Origin: Incurvaria masculella
Taxonomy: Eukaryota > Arthropoda > Insecta > Lepidoptera > Incurvariidae
NCBI GenBank assembly: GCA_946894095.1
Contig: OX335644.1
Coordinates: 20,875,595 to 20,939,594, forward strand
DNA length: 64,000 bases
Reading direction: 5' to 3'
A model generated the notes under the pieces. The model worked only from the letters and a program-made list of their open reading frames with translations. It was not told where the DNA came from and did no database searches. The position numbers were made by a program, and so were the translations under genes. This document shows positions 22,481-35,616 of the stretch, in pieces (within the stretch, counting starts at the first letter, position 1; every line of letters begins with the position of its first letter).

Positions 22481-22982
22481 AGAATGCGAGCTGTTCCATT
22501 GTTCTGAATCCATGTAGGACTGTAGGTCCCCTTCCCCTACTAGGTGGTAGGGTTAATCCCGCCTGGGTTAGTACTAACTATCGCAACGAAATAAAGAATA
22601 ATGAAAAAAAATATCGATGCGGCATACATTGTGCGTGATTTCCATCCAGTTCAATGTAGCCGTGCAAATATAGCGATGGTCCTGACATAGCGTCTAATTC
22701 CTTCTGGAATGCGATGTGTTAGGCTCATAGGTACCATGACTGTGGTTGTTATCCATTATCCATGTGCAATGGGGTTACCATGGAAAATTTACTCGCCGGG
22801 TGAACAGGCAAGTGAGTGAGAAAGAGCGTCGGAAATCTGACGCTCAGTTGCATTTCGTACCATGCTCCCATTGCCATGGTTACCCCCCAGTTGTCAACGT
22901 GTGGTGTAGGCTCTGGAATGCGTTGTGTTGGTCTAATATCATGACGGCGGGTCTGTTATAACCATGTCCAGTCCTCAGCGTG
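22481..22982 (+). mobile_element. SINE family A copy split by a MITE
   Basis: The body is recognisable from GCGAGCTGTTCCATTGTTCT through CTACTAGGTGGTAGGG and ATCCAGTTCAATGTAGCCGT. It is interrupted at 22771 by a family E element, after which GGAATGCGTTGTGTTGG, CTAATATCATGACGG and CCATGTCCAGTCC follow. Part of the 3' segment appears on both sides, so two partial copies may be joined. Confidence 0.6.
22771..22888. mobile_element. MITE family E, copy 2
   Basis: It starts GGGGTTACCATGGAAAATTT and ends CCATGGTTACCCCC, with inner ACTCGCCGGGTGAACAGGCA as in the 1003-1200 copy. Confidence 0.65.
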
Positions 22983-23273
22983 TCAGGTAAGCGGCGAGCA
23001 GTGAAAGCCGATAATGGCGGAGTCAATGGGCGGAGCACAGTGGACGAACGCTCCTTGCGGTTTCGTTAGAGCGTTTCCAAACGGCGCGTGCGCTTCGCGC
23101 TCCACTGCCGACCCACAAAGCCAAGCGCCGTGAAGTTGCAGCGCCCGCGCCGGATGCGACAGATCTTTTTTGATGCAGCTCCAAACCTTCTTTGGTCTGG
23201 CTTACATTTTGAACTTAACAAAATATAGCACTGAAAACGTGTGTGTCAATGGGGCACAAAACTCTAAGACGCG

Positions 23274-23550
23274 TTTTTTTATGTAACTGGACATGGATGG
23301 CTAGTACGACACCCATCGCCATTATATTAGCCCAACACACCGAATTCCCGAAGGAATTAGGTGCCATGCTATGGCCTTTCCTTTATGAGCACAGCTGTAT
23401 TGAACTGGATGGAAAACAGACAATTTTATTTCCATCTTTCATTCATTGCGATGCTACCAACCCGGACGGGATTAACCCTTCCAAGTAGTGAGTAAGAAAA
23501 TAAACCTACAATTTTACCTAGAATCTGAACCACGAACGACGACTTCCTTA
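23274..23550 (-). mobile_element. SINE family A, 5'-truncated, minus strand
   Basis: The minus strand reads from TTCAGATTCTAGG and AAAATTGTAGG through GGTTGGTAGCATCGCAATG to CATCCATGTCCAGTTACAT. It retains the CTTCGGGAATTCGGTGTG subfamily marker. Confidence 0.7.
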
Positions 23551-24202
23551 TACACATTACCACATGGACGGGAAGAAATGCAGCGGGAATGTAATGATTT
23601 CGAAAAACCAAGGTTCCAATTTTCCGAATTGCAGCTGGGCTTCTTATCGTGGTGTAAAGTAGTTTGAAGACCTAAATGATGTTGAAACAAAAAATGAAAG
23701 TTGACATGCTCTTGTTTGCTCAGTCGCATATTTCTTTCACGATAAGATAACATCAACGAAGAAAGTCAACCTGTTTGTCTTCACAGCGAAAACAATTCTA
23801 TGAACCACTACGAAAAACATTTTTCTGGAAAACAATTCTCAGAATCATTGCATTCATGTTTTACCTCTTTATTTAGCTGCAAAACTTAAATTAAGATATT
23901 TTCTTTTACAGCAATTGCAAAACATAGGATCAGTTAGCTTATCTCGCATTTGTTGGGGTCGATGATAAATACATTGAATACCCCGAAAACTAACGACGTT
24001 ATTTGATAAGCTAATATTACAACATATAACTGGACATGGATGGCTCATACCGAACCAACAGTTCTATTACTTTCATCGAAATCACGTGTCGAAGATTAAT
24101 GGGCGCTTCAATATTTTTTTTATTTCAGGAAAAATGTATTTGCCTACAGCATCCCATGTGTGTTAGCAACTACCAAGATTGTAGATTTAATAATAAAACG
24201 AA

Positions 24203-24427
24203 CTAATAATGTACAACTTCTAATTTTACTACCGCGGTTTTAAATGATGAGAACTCACAAAACAAACATAGACAAACTTGCTGTGGGAGATGCTGAAATT
24301 GTCCTAACACGTTGAAATACAAAAGGGGAAAGAGACAGCCCTGTGGGGAGCCTATTTCGAGAGCCGCAGACAAAGCGACGCTGTCGGACTGAACGATCCG
24401 TCCAAAATGAAGCAATAGAATGAACAT
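24203..24427 (-). pseudogene. Decayed LINE reverse-transcriptase fragment
   Basis: A 74-codon minus-strand frame carries ALEIGSPQGCLFPLLYFNV, which resembles reverse-transcriptase motif B (GxPQGxxLSPLLFN) of a LINE distinct from the intact one. Flanking RT motifs, including YxDD, are not found in frame. Identification rests on this one motif. Confidence 0.45.
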
Positions 24428-25092
24428 TTCACAACTTGACTCCCTGGAAATTGTTCAATACTTTTGCGTGTTAAAAAATTAGGGGGAGGACAACAGCACA
24501 CTTACATTGGTTTATGTGCCTAGTCTAGAGGTATAAGTACCATCTTCAAAACTGTGAAAACATATATTGTAATGGATCTTATTAAATCTTAACGTGATTA
24601 CGAACATGTGTACAAACTTTCTTGAACACACAAGAGGTAGTGGACTTTGAAGCACTAATTAATCATAGCAATATGTTATGAAATATAAGAATATCAGATT
24701 TTTTATAGGTTTTTTTGTTATTGCTACAGAAGTTTAATACCGTTAGGGGACTTTTTTTTTTGGTTATAACGGCATCTATGTCCATGCAACATAACCAATG
24801 AACCCACAATTTTCGCCGTAACGTAAAGGCATATATGGTATAATTAATTCGTGCATTAAAGTCCCCTTTGAGATAATAGTACCAACAAAAACTAAGACTA
24901 ACCAAAGATATTACATTTCGTCCATACAAACTGTAACTTAAGAAAGTACAATTTTTCGTTAGTTTTAGTTTCTGTTCCGACTATTTATCTCAGCCTACGT
25001 TTTTGTTTCATTAAGAAGAAAATTTGTTTCAGCCTGGGACCTTAATTCTAATATAAGTGCAACATTTTAAGTTGACAAATGAACTTTTAAAT

Positions 25093-25345
25093 GTTTCTCG
25101 ACTCGTCAAAGGCCTTTGAAATCGATTACCGCCGTAGGCTGTCTTGCCAAAGGAAACTTACTTTGCTCCGTTTGCCCTTGACCTCAAATTGTGGAGCAAA
25201 CAGAGGGTTGAAGGATCGAAGGCATCGCACTTCATTAAATTTGTAGCGGGCCCTTGCCGCGGGGGCGGCGTCCCCCAGGGAGGCGTTCTAGGCCCTCCCC
25301 TTTTCCCTTAAGGGCTAAACTCGATTTTAGTTGATAGCCCAGATG
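25093..25345 (+). pseudogene. Decayed LINE reverse-transcriptase fragment
   Basis: The order of RT motifs survives although the frame is broken. FLDSSKAFEIDYR near 25095 corresponds to the DFSKAFD motif, GGVPQGGVLGPPLFP near 25264 corresponds to the GVPQGSxLGPLLF motif, and a degraded VAYAS near 25350 stands where YADD is expected. It is a relic of a jockey/CR1-like element. Confidence 0.6.
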
Positions 25346-25825
25346 GTGTTGCCTACGCCAGTGTAATGTAAAATGTTAAATAAGAGGTGACTGGCTTCAG
25401 TTCAAGCACTCAAACTCCGTCTCCACGATATTTTTTTCTCTCAATGCCGTTAGCAAGTTTCGCTTCGCGGTTAATCGTTTTAGATATGGTCATGTTTCAG
25501 CCTAAATTAAATTTGATTTAGTAATCTACGAAGACGTTTTTGTTATTAAAGTAACTATAAATATTTTGTTAGAAAATGTATACCGTAGATCATTTAATTG
25601 GGGAAGTTAATGGAAAACTAAATATAATTATTAACCGATCAATGCCTTTCATATCCGGCTCGAAGGACCGTCACTATGGATTTTTCCTTTCATTATGAAT
25701 TAAATGCTTAGTAATTTGATTCGCTTAGCTACACAACTCTCCGTTGCTTGATTCTGGGTAGGATCCAAAGAATATAGAATATCTAGAATATATAGAAGAG
25801 AGAAATCTACAAATTAACTTGATTC

Positions 25826-25952
25826 CTAACTATGGATCAGCTCACATTCGTGACAAAATACACTTATCGAACTCAGAAAGAGAAAGAAAGTGGTGGAAAG
25901 GGGATTGAACCAATGACCTCTCGCATGCAAGCAAGACCCGCGAGCCATTAGT
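25826..25952 (-). mobile_element. SINE family A head fragment
   Basis: On the minus strand: a box A-like GGCTCGCGGG region, box B-like TGGTTCAATCCCC, CTTTCTCTTTCTGAGTTCG and ATAAGTGTATTTTGTCACG. The body is missing. Confidence 0.6.
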
Positions 25953-26188
25953 TGCTCAATGCCTTTCGATACCACAGCATTTTAAGTGACGGAGTAGTTC
26001 GTAGAGTTGCATTCGCAGCGCGCTGCCTCCGCGCGCGCTCCGCTCCGGCGCGCTTTGGACACGCCGCGCGCGCAGCACGGCGGCGGCGGCGGGTGGACGA
26101 CCACCTGAGAGGCAGCGGCGGCGGTGGGGTTACGTTCATTGTTGGTGGCGAATGATCCGCCTTGACAGGAACACTAATGCTGAGATTT

Positions 26189-26488
26189 AAAAACCGGCCA
26201 AGTACGAGTCGCACTCGCACACGAAGGGTTCCGGACCATCGTACAAGATTTAACACAGAAAAGGCACGTTTTTTTGTATGGGCCCCCATTATTTATTATT
26301 TTACCTATTTGTTGTTATAGCGGCAAAATAAATACGTACTCTGTGATAATTCCAGCTGCCTACCTATTACAGTTCATGAGATACAGCCCTGTGACAGACG
26401 GACGGACGGACGGACGGACGGACGGACGGACAGCGGAGGCTTAGTAATAGGGTTCCGTTTTCACCCTTTGGGTACGGAACCCTAAAAA
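26189..26488 (+). mobile_element. Interspersed repeat family B, full copy
   Basis: From AAAACCGGCCAAGTACGAGT to GGGTACGGAACCCTAAAAA, with an expanded (GGAC)n run at 26398-26430. A GC-rich block precedes it (25990-26150), for which I find no gene. Confidence 0.75.
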
Positions 26489-27044
26489 CAGTTCTTGTAT
26501 TTTAATAATTCTTTAGACGTACTTCAAGTACTCTTAAATACAAGACTTGGCTTTTCTTCGAATCCCAGTAAAATAAAATCGCACCAGGAGTTACTCGACC
26601 TGTAGACTAGCGCTACTGTAGACCAACCGATGAGTACTTTGTACTGTAGTGATGATGATGGATGGTGTTTATGTCCTCTTATCTCTGTAACGTGCATCTC
26701 TTCATGGTGTACAAAAATAGGAAGTCAGAGCCTAAAGGGAGTAAATGTACACGAAACTAACAATAGTGGAGTTCTGCTTAGTGGTTATTAAAAAGATCAA
26801 CAATAATGCATGGGGAGGATAAACATGTTTTGTATTTAAAACAAAATATATTGAGTTTCGTGTACATAATCAACCCCTTGGTTGTGTAAATGTGCGCTGG
26901 TTCAAGTCCCCTGAACCCTCGAGGTGTCTTCCTTGTACTAGGAGTTATTTAGGGTCCCCACGGATTGGTACTCGCATAGATTAAGGATTCGATTAGAAAT
27001 AGTTGAAACACCAATGAAAACTGTTTTCTATCCTAGGTTTTTTG

Positions 27045-27215
27045 AGAACGAACCGTTTCTTAAACTCATTTCTCTGCCGCACCGTCAGGATATGGAACTG
27101 TCTGCCGGCGGTTGTCTTTCCTCAAACCCTTAACCTGGGAGTCTTCAAACATAATTTAAACAAGCTTGATAGCACAGCGATAGTCCACAAATCCGCTGGT
27201 CTGGTGCCTCGCTGA
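27045..27215 (+). pseudogene. C-terminus of a decayed LINE ORF2
   Basis: A 56-codon open frame contains RTVRIWNCLPAVVFP and LNLGVFKHNLNKL, the conserved C-terminal pattern (WNxLPxxVFP...LxxFKxxxxxxL) of insect LINE ORF2 proteins. A partial duplicate of the first ~55 bp (GAGAACTAACCGTTTTT and onward) appears at 27803-27863, so at least two copies were present. Confidence 0.6.
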
Positions 27216-28415
27216 GCGTGGTTTCGCGGGGTTAGGTGGATTTAGCTTTTCTGAGTACCTTTGTTCTCTCAGCCGCCCATGTCGGTTTTTCATAAAAAAA
27301 TGTGGTTCGGTACGATTTTTCGCACTGACGTTGAGTAATCCATACCCTTTTGGCGCTCAGCGTAGCTCAAGTCAGAACCGAACGAATAGTGTCGCCTGAT
27401 CGGTCACGCTCGATAGAAATAGACGTGCAGACCGCGGCGACGCCAGGGGTTGCCCAACTGGCGCGCCAGGAAGCGGCGCAAATGTCACCGCCTGCGTCAG
27501 CGGGTGCATCGCTGACGCACGCCCCACATACTGGCCGCCTATTCTGGTCGCGTCTCCTGGCCGCTCCGCCCCCGTCGGGATCCTAGCATTGGCGACGCCG
27601 CTGTGTCGGCTGTCGGGAGTGCAAGCGAGACCGGTAGGTTGGGGATCTCGTGCGACATGTGGAGAAATTCTTCGGCTGGTCACAGTCGTTATAGGCGATA
27701 TAGCGACTGTAGCTACGGTCGGGTTCTGTATGGGTATCTGTCCGGTCTCCTTTATCCGGAGCACCCGCCGCAGTGAATCAGAGCACCCCGTTCTGATTGA
27801 CATTAGTATTTTGAGAACTAACCGTTTTTAAAGTATTTTCTCTGCCCCACTGCCAGGATATGTTGGTTGGTTGATATGTGGTTATGACAGTATGAGTAGG
27901 TCTTTCATTCGCCATCCATGTAAACTTCCATAAAGCAAGCATCTGTAAGGAGAACAACCTTTCAAGGAAGCAACAGAGACAAAGGGAAACTTAGCTTAGC
28001 CAATTTTTGTTACAAATTGGTTCATCTGATAAAACATCGCTTTGCTAACCCAGTCAGCCAAAGTCCTTCACAAAGGATATTTGGAGACCTTGACTCCAAA
28101 AAGCCAGTGGAGTCTGGAAGAACATTGGAAAACAGGCGAAAACCAGCGAGAACCGCATCGTGAGCGAGCTCTGATTGGCGGATTGGCTGGCCAATGGCAG
28201 GCGAGCGCGCGCCGTCGCGGCCGGCTGCGCTCGTTTCCGCCGCACCGAGTTCGGCTTTTTACTTTTTTCATCGGGTTTATTATGATTTTTATAGAAATTA
28301 CGGTGGGGTGCCGCGAGGGAAGCGCGATCGGACTTCCTGCACGGTCGTCTGTAGTTTAACTTCGAAAACTTTGAAGTAATTTCAGCTAGGGCAGGTGCGG
28401 ATCTAAGATTACCCT

Positions 28416-28793
28416 GAGCGGCTCGTAGCCTAGTGGCGCGGGGACTGGCCTAGCGTACCAGAGACCTGGGTTCAATACCGACATGCACCACTGTCTTTCT
28501 ATTTCCGAGTTCGATAAGTGCATCTCGTCACGAATGCGAGCTGCTCCATGGTTCGGAATCCATGTAAAACTGTAGGTCCCCTTCCCCTACTAGGTGGTAG
28601 GGTTTAAGCCCGCCCGGGTTGGTACCATCGCATTGGATGAAAAGATGGTCGAAGCGGCAATTACAAATTGTCCGTGTTTTCCATCCAGTTCAATGTAGCC
28701 GTGCTCATAATGGGAAGGTCCTGACATTGGGCTAATATCATAACGGTAGTTGTGTGGTATTAGCCATCCATGTCAGGTTGCATAAAAAAAAAA
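28416..28793 (+). mobile_element. SINE family A, near full-length, tRNA-like head
   Basis: It starts GAGCGGCTCGTAGCCTAGTG. Box B is GGGTTCAATACCGAC. It has a 40-bp deletion in the GGCACCTAATTCC region relative to 49636-50072, ending at CATGTCAGGTTGCAT and an A9 run. Confidence 0.8.
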
Positions 28794-28894
28794 CCCCTGG
28801 GAAGATTTGAGGGGGAATTACATCGTTGGTCATTTATATCTAGTACAAACGTAATTTTCACTTCCATACTCCGTATGATTATTCTTAGTTTTTT

Positions 28895-28992
28895 GCATGA
28901 CTGGAAGCCATCCAGGCTTATATCACAACAACTGTCATGATATTAGCCAAAAACAATTAATAGGAACTAAGTGCCATGCCAGGACCTTCTTA
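28895..28992 (-). mobile_element. SINE 3' fragment
   Basis: The minus strand contains AGGTCCTGGCATGGCACTTA, then GCTAATATCATGACAG and a degraded GGATGGCTTCCAG. Confidence 0.5.
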
Positions 28993-29984
28993 GTGCCTAG
29001 TCTCGAAAGATAAATAATTCGTTACTAATAAGTCCGACGGTAATACGTGCGAAATGAATCTTGAATTTTTATCTTTTTCCGGTTAAAACGATATAAAAAT
29101 ATTTGACTCTCCAAATATTTAATAGAGCATTGGGTTTTCCGCATATGATATGCGGTAAATTATTTGTGGAAATTCCTTTCGTTTCCCTAACAAGAACCCG
29201 AACACCGATATGTTAGCAGCTAACCAATTTACCTTATCCACCTGAGGAAAAAGGACACAAATTACCGAGATAAAGTTGAATGGAGTTCTGCAGTATCTCA
29301 GCGTGTTTCCTCCACTATTTAGTCTTTGGTTGAGATACATTTTCGTTAATTAAAGTAAAAGCAAAGAATAGTAGCGCTATCTTACGTCATTAGACACAGG
29401 TCTTAGGTATGCTATTAAGGCTAGTAATATTGAACTAGTGACAAAAGTGACATTTCGTGCATACAACGTGACGTAAGACTACTTTTCGTTAATTTTAGTT
29501 TCGGAGTTATCTCAACTTGCAAGCCACTTTGCCACGCATCATTCATTGTAGTTAGGAGCTGACGAGAAATTATAGCGACGTATCTCCCCTATATCCGACA
29601 AGAGCTCCTGCCGCCCAGGTGGCGCGCGATAGAACAAACCGGAAGTCGGCCATTTAAACGCGCTCGAATTTGGAAGGGGGCCGGCGCGCTTCCGCCGGAT
29701 CTCCGCGCCGAGATCGAAATTTGAAAGTGTCTATCTTCGTAACTATATACAGTACCTATACAGGGTGATCTTGAAGGTACCTGCAGCAGTGAAACCCCTA
29801 AAAAGATGAAGTAAAACTAAATAAAAAACAATGGCCAAATCTTTCCCGAGAGAAATAAAATTCTATCAACAATATCCACAGTTGCAGGTGCGAGAGTATT
29901 CGCGTACCAGGTTAAGGAAACTAGGATTAGCTGCGTTAACAGTGAGATATACAAAAACGGTGATGGAACCATTAAAACATCAAT

Positions 29985-30299
29985 AAAAAACCGGCCAAGT
30001 GCGAGTCGGACTCGCACACGAAGGGTTCCGTACCATCGTAGAAAAAAAACCAAAAAAATCACGTTTTTTGTATGGGAGCCCCCTTTAATTTTAATTATTT
30101 TTTAATCTTACCTATTTGTTGTTATAGCGGCAAAATAAATACACACTCTGTGAAAATTTAAGCTGTCTACCTGTTACGGTTACTGAGATACAGCCCTGTG
30201 ACAGACGGACAGACGGACGGACGGACGGACGGACGGACGGACAGCGGAGGCTTAGTAATAGGGTTCCGTTTTCACCCTTTGGGTACGGAACCCTAAAAA
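29985..30299 (+). mobile_element. Interspersed repeat family B, full copy
   Basis: Complete copy beginning AAAAAACCGGCCAAGTGCGA and ending GGGTACGGAACCCTAAAAAT, with an interior (GGAC)n run. It is the cleanest copy in the window. Confidence 0.78.
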
Positions 30300-30946
30300 T
30301 GAATGTGTTTCATTTTAGTATTTTAGGTACCTTTTAATCAGCATTTTCCTTGTGTCGGTCTCATCAAAAGTTGCGAAATTTATTTTTCAGTTTCAATTGA
30401 GGAAAACTTTACTGTGCTATCTATTGTGCTGCGTGAGTTACGGCGCTTAAAAAAATCAAGATGTCACTGTATTTCTTCCCGTACACGTCGTAAGAGGCTA
30501 CGAAGGATGTATCGTTCGTGGTTCGGATTCCATACTTAGGTGTCGCCGTTATGGTTTTATAGGGATTACAAAGCAACATCGAAACTTGTAAAATAATTAA
30601 TGGTGACATTCACAGATGTATGTGATCAGTGAATGTCATAGTATTTTTATGCTCGACATTTTAATAACAAATTCAACAAAACAATTTTCATTTTACATCA
30701 CAGCGCCAGGGTCTCGCGCAGTCGACATTACTATGTGCTCGTTGTATGGCGTTTGCCTATTTAGGGACAATCTGCGACTCGATGTACGGGCGTCTCTCTA
30801 GTCCATGTCCAGTTACACGAAAACAACTTCTGATATGCTGTATACTTTTTTTTTATTACTGATATATTGGTTAAATTAAGGTTTGAACAAAAACAACATA
30901 ATCCCTAAACAAAATTAAACTAACAACTTATACTGATATGCTTATA

Positions 30947-32289
30947 TCTATAATAAAAAAATGATTCGCAAAATGTGTTGGTAAGCGCATAACTCAACAA
31001 CGCCTGGACCAATTTGGCCAAATCTTTTTTTTAAATGTTCGTTGAAGTTCAAGGATGGTTTTTACGGCGAGAAAAATTAGAATTATTGCTGGAAAAACCC
31101 TAAAAATAGCCCTTTTCTTTTTCCCATACAAATGATTTGTAACTAAAACGTAGTCAATTTGAGCTTTATTGCTATGGTATAAAGTTCATATTAAATTACA
31201 AGCACTCACAGTTGTCTAAGTAATGTAGGTGTGTTCCTAACGTCAAAGATCATATCTATCAAAACAATGTGCGTGTGTGCGTTGGAGCACAGAATACATA
31301 GTTGGAGGAGTTTAATGTCGCGTTCCGAAACTCGCGTTTCTTTTGTATTAGTTTCGGCACGCGAGATAAACTGCATCAGTTTCCACGTCATTACATCAGT
31401 CAAACAAAAATCGCGTTACCAACAGTGTTTTATTATTTTTAATACCCAAATTTTAAATAAATAAAACAATTCGTACGGCTTAAAAGGATTTGACTTCAAG
31501 TCATATCAAATTTAAAAAAAAAAAGTTGTCTGTTACCTAATCTACTGAGTTTGCTTTTGTCAACTGATACACGATACAAATTCGTATATCGTGTTTTGTG
31601 CAGAGTGTTTAGTTAGTTAGTGTTTGTTTAGTTCGTGATTAGGCGGGCGGTCCGACGGGGGCGGGTGCGGGGAGGGGGGGGGGGCGGGTACGGCTTGGTA
31701 TTTCCCGCAACTTTAGGACTACTTGGCAAAATCCTTGAGAACCAATTACTCGATTTAGATGCGGATTGTATCTACGTCTAGCCTGATTCTACTCAAAACT
31801 TATAGGCTACATAATATAACGCTTCATTACCTGCAGGGTGAGTAGTGAGTGTTAAATTCTTATAACTTGCGAACCACTAACCCGATTTATGTGCGTATTT
31901 TATCAATGTATAGGATCTCTGGGAGCTGTCAGGTTCGAGATGGGTTACTGTTTTCGATGTTGAGGCTGGCTGTGGGTTAGAGTCCACGCAAAACTTACCT
32001 ACATTACACGTTACTTACTTACTAGGTAACAATGTTGCAGTTCAAGTGCAGAAAGGTTCTGGCGGCAAATGCTTTTTTTTTAAATAGCCACCAAATGTCA
32101 ACGAAGCTCTAAATGGGAATTATTGGATGTTTCTCATTAAATCATGCTATTTCATCTCGAATTGGTAGATGGATACATTGTCCTGGACCAGTTTGACCCT
32201 ATTTTGGATCAGCCATGTCGGATACTTTTTATCCATGAAATAATTTAGCCGACGCTAACCCGAGCGGAGCCGGGTACCGCAGCTAGTTG
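30947..32289 (+). mobile_element. Helitron-like repeat, probably split by insertions
   Basis: The 5' part (30947-31150) has GTTGGTAAGCGCATAACTC and GACCAATTTGGCCAAATC. The 3' end (32245-32289) is AGCGGAGCCGGGTACCGCAG followed by CTAGTT. A CTAG-T terminus is the hallmark of Helitron 3' ends and matches the family at 62261-62536. The ~1.1 kb between contains another repeat-like segment (31840-31920), a G-rich run near 31672 and a degraded SINE-like stretch (31960-32070). The linkage of the two ends is inferred. Confidence 0.4.
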
Positions 32290-32574
32290 CGTAATAAAAA
32301 CAATGTGTATTGCTTTTGTTTCGGCAAGCTCGACGCAACCAAGGGCGAGATGACGCGTGCACATTCAAAATGGCGTAGCGTGTCCCGCGCATCGCCCCAC
32401 CGTACTTTAGGCGCCGGGGGAGAATGGGGGATGAGTGCTTACTGCGCGCTATTAATAGGCGACGCGAGTGCGGTTCGGCAAATTTGGCTATTTTTGTACT
32501 AATTAATCGCCGACGCGTGCTGCGACACGGGCGGCTTGACTTGACGACTTTTGGGGGCTGTCACGTGCGTTTGT

Positions 32575-33000
32575 CAACATGGGGCTCGGGCATCGTGAGG
32601 CCGCGGTTCGAATCCCAGGGCCTAAGACATAAACAATAGCCTGGGACCCAGGGTAATGTTGACGTAATTATGATTTAATGAAAAAACGTAGGTCCCATTA
32701 CTTGCTAGGCGGTAAAGTCAAACCCGGCTGGGTTGCGTTTATGACTATCCGAATTCAGTGCGTCCCCCAAAGAGTACACTTTTTTAAGTTCAAGTCAATA
32801 AAAACTAATACGAAAAGTCATGCGCGCCCGGGTTTGCTCCATATCATCGAATGAAAGACGGTGGAAGGGTTACTTTAATATATCCGTGCAATATAAGGAT
32901 GGTCCTGGCATGTCACTTAGTTTCCGTGTGTTATGTTGGGCTAGTATGACAGCAAGTGCTATTAGCCGTCTATATCCAGTCATACAAAACTGGGTTTTGA
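32575..33000 (+). mobile_element. SINE with a third, divergent tRNA-like head
   Basis: The head contains GCGGTTCGAATCCCAGG, a good box B, unlike that of the other copies. The body then joins the shared module (ACGTAGGTCCCATTAC, GCTAGGCGGTAAAGT, ATATAAGGATGGTCCTGGCA) and the variant 3' end without CTTCGGGAATG. Confidence 0.55.
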
Positions 33001-35223
33001 GCAGTGGTCAAATATGGAAGAAGTCAGGGAATAAAAATCTGTTTTTGGTCGAATGTTATGCAGGTGAAGCCGAAAATTTTATCACCAGTCGCGGCACGTG
33101 ACCTTAGATTAGTTTTGCGCAATGTGCAAATTCCACCACAGCGGAACACTAAGATGCCAACGATGCGATGTTAGCGCACGTGTTGGTTCTATTATTATTC
33201 GAAACTACCTTCATTTTAATTTCAACGGCTTCCCCTCCCCTAGTGCGGGTCCGGTTTCCCTCTGGCGTCGCTTAGGGGAGTCCATGTATGTACCCAACTT
33301 TAATCTTTCTCTCAGTTCGGTTGACACACTTTAAAGCATTTTTTTATTGTTTGATGGATCCTATATACGTCAAGATTATTTATACCCGAAAAAACTCGAG
33401 AACTCCTTTATACTAATTTATACTGGTGTATTCTGTCACATCAAAGGATATAATTGGTATATTCATTATCACGCTGTGACATCAGGGTATTGAGCAGTGA
33501 GTTTAAGCGTTAGTAAAGTGTTATTGTTTTCAAAAATACTAAACGTTGTTGTCCTGCGTTTAGAATCAGTTAGCTAATTAGTAATAATGTTGCCAGGCAT
33601 CAATTTCTACCTTCCCAGCCAAATTACTTGGAGACTAAACATGAGTGTATATAATGATGCATGTACATATTGCCTCCTGACTGAGAGGTCGTCCGAACAG
33701 GACTCCATATCGACATGGATCCTATACCCGTCTAATAAACAGAACAAGGAATTGCTAGGTACCTACTTGCGTAAAATCTGCTCGTGTCTGCATACGGTTT
33801 CCGAACTGATTTTTTTATATTGGGCATCCCGATTAGGATTTCGTATTCGGATATCGAATCGGGAAAACGAATGTGCGTTACGTCGGACGCCTGTTAATTA
33901 CCTAGCCTACACCATACGTCACGCTTGACATAAAGTCTAGAAAGGGTTACAGTGCGTTCACCTGTGCGCTGCAATGGCGGCCGTCCCTTCGCGTCGTCAG
34001 CGTCACGCCCGGCCGAGCAAGAGCGGCGGCGATTGTTTTCTAGTCGCCATGTTTTTTTTTGAAGGGGATAGGATGTATATGCATGGCCACCGGTCAGAGG
34101 AGTTCTAGGTTCAGTTCACGTGAAGGTTTAATTTAACTTTTTGCATTTGGTAGTCTATCTTTAGGAAGGTTATATTAACCCCACACAACGAATCTTAGGA
34201 GCCGATCAAAAAAAATACTCAGAAAGTACGCTAAGCGAAAATGAAGAAAAGCGCATTTTACTGGGCTCCGCTCGGGTGCATTTCCAGAAAGATATTGAAC
34301 CGGAAAGAGCCGGGTCATCACACGTCATCATTGGTGCGATTAATGACCGATAATCGGTCTGTAATGGCTTTAGGGCGATGACATCCAGTCTCTAAAAATT
34401 TACGAAGTATTGTAAATTACGAAGTATTGTAAATTACAAATATGCTGTTTAGCCCCTTCTTTAGTCATGTTCTTAAATACACACTGACAGCTTAAGGTAG
34501 TTCGAAAAGAGTAACCGAAGTGAACACTGTCAATGTCATATGATGTTATGTGACCACACAAAATGTCTCAAAATTTCCCCAAATACATACAGACGACACT
34601 CTTCGTTTACTAAAATTTTCGCGTTTATCTCGACAAGACACCCCTCAATAACTCCACCTAGCGTACCCCAAACTCCTAAATCGTCCCCTATGCGCGCGCG
34701 CACCTGCGCGGCAGATGCGCCCGCAGCTTGCCCTCCGGAACCGCCTCGGGCGCGCCCCGAGACCGGCCCGCGCAGTCGCTCGCTCTTGCGATTCGCGTCT
34801 CGCCGGAAGGCAGCTGCCCAGAGTACGGATAGGTTGACCATCAATACAATGCGCCATCCTTGTTATTACTGAGGTCAGAACAGGCGTGGAAATAGAGGGG
34901 GCATGTGGGCTATTGTCCCCCTTGGTTAGGACCAAGGCGCTTTATTTCGTTCAATCCTAAAGCGCGGTAAGCAATTCCTCCCCGTTTGAGAAGGAGTAAA
35001 TTTTTTATCCTTTTTTTTCGGTTCTGCTGCCCTCTCCCCCCCCCCCCCCCCTCCCCCCATCCGAGAATAATAATGGATCCTCACCTGGATCAGATCAATG
35101 CTAGGGAAGCTGGGAGATATCAGTCCAGCTTTGTGAGTCCACTAAGCCCTAGTAATAAGGATGCAACGTGCTTGCGGGACAGCAGACGTTGCCCACTCCT
35201 ACAGCTAAACACATAGCTAAAAT
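33001..35223. other. Intergenic / possible 5' region of the neuralized gene
   Basis: AT-rich DNA with CpG-rich blocks at 33980-34040 and 34685-34810, a doubled TACGAAGTATTGTAAAT unit (34407-34440) and a C16 run at 35036-35051. The GC-rich blocks are candidates for a promoter or non-coding first exon of the gene downstream, but I found no coding exon whose phase fits the acceptor at 35679. Confidence 0.35.
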
Positions 35224-35616
35224 TCTAGGCTAGTGGCGGAGGGACTGGCCTAGCGTACCAGAGGTCTGGGTTCAATTCCGACATGCACCATTTCTCTGTC
35301 AGGGTTCGATAAGTGCATTTCGTCATGAATGCGAGCTGCTTCATGGTTCTGAATCCATGTAAACTGTAGGTTCCCCTACTAGGTGGTAGGGTTCAAGCCC
35401 GCCCGGGTTGGTACCATCGCATTGGATGAAAATATGGTCGAAGCGGCAATGAAAAGTTGTCCGTTTGTTTTCCATCCAGTTCAATGTAGCCGTGGTCATA
35501 AAAGGTAGGACCTGGCATGGCACCTAATTTCTTCAGTAATGTGGTGTATTGGGCTAATATCACAACGGTAGTTGTGTGGTATTAGCCATCCATTTCAGGT
35601 TGCCAAAAGAAAAACC
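35224..35616 (+). mobile_element. SINE family A next to neuralized exon
   Basis: A near full-length copy, head GGCTAGTGGCGGAGGGACTG and box B GGGTTCAATTCCGAC, ending CATTTCAGGTTGCC. It ends about 60 bp before the splice acceptor of the first visible neuralized exon, so it sits within the intron's 3' end. Confidence 0.8.

Noticed and set aside
25990..26155. First coding exon of neuralized in a GC-rich block
   Set aside because: Arg/Ala-rich frames without homology to the N-terminus and no donor in the phase needed for the acceptor at 35679.
27372..27803. 143-codon minus-strand ORF
   Set aside because: It lies in GC-rich DNA with overlapping frames open on both strands and shows no domain or splice signals.
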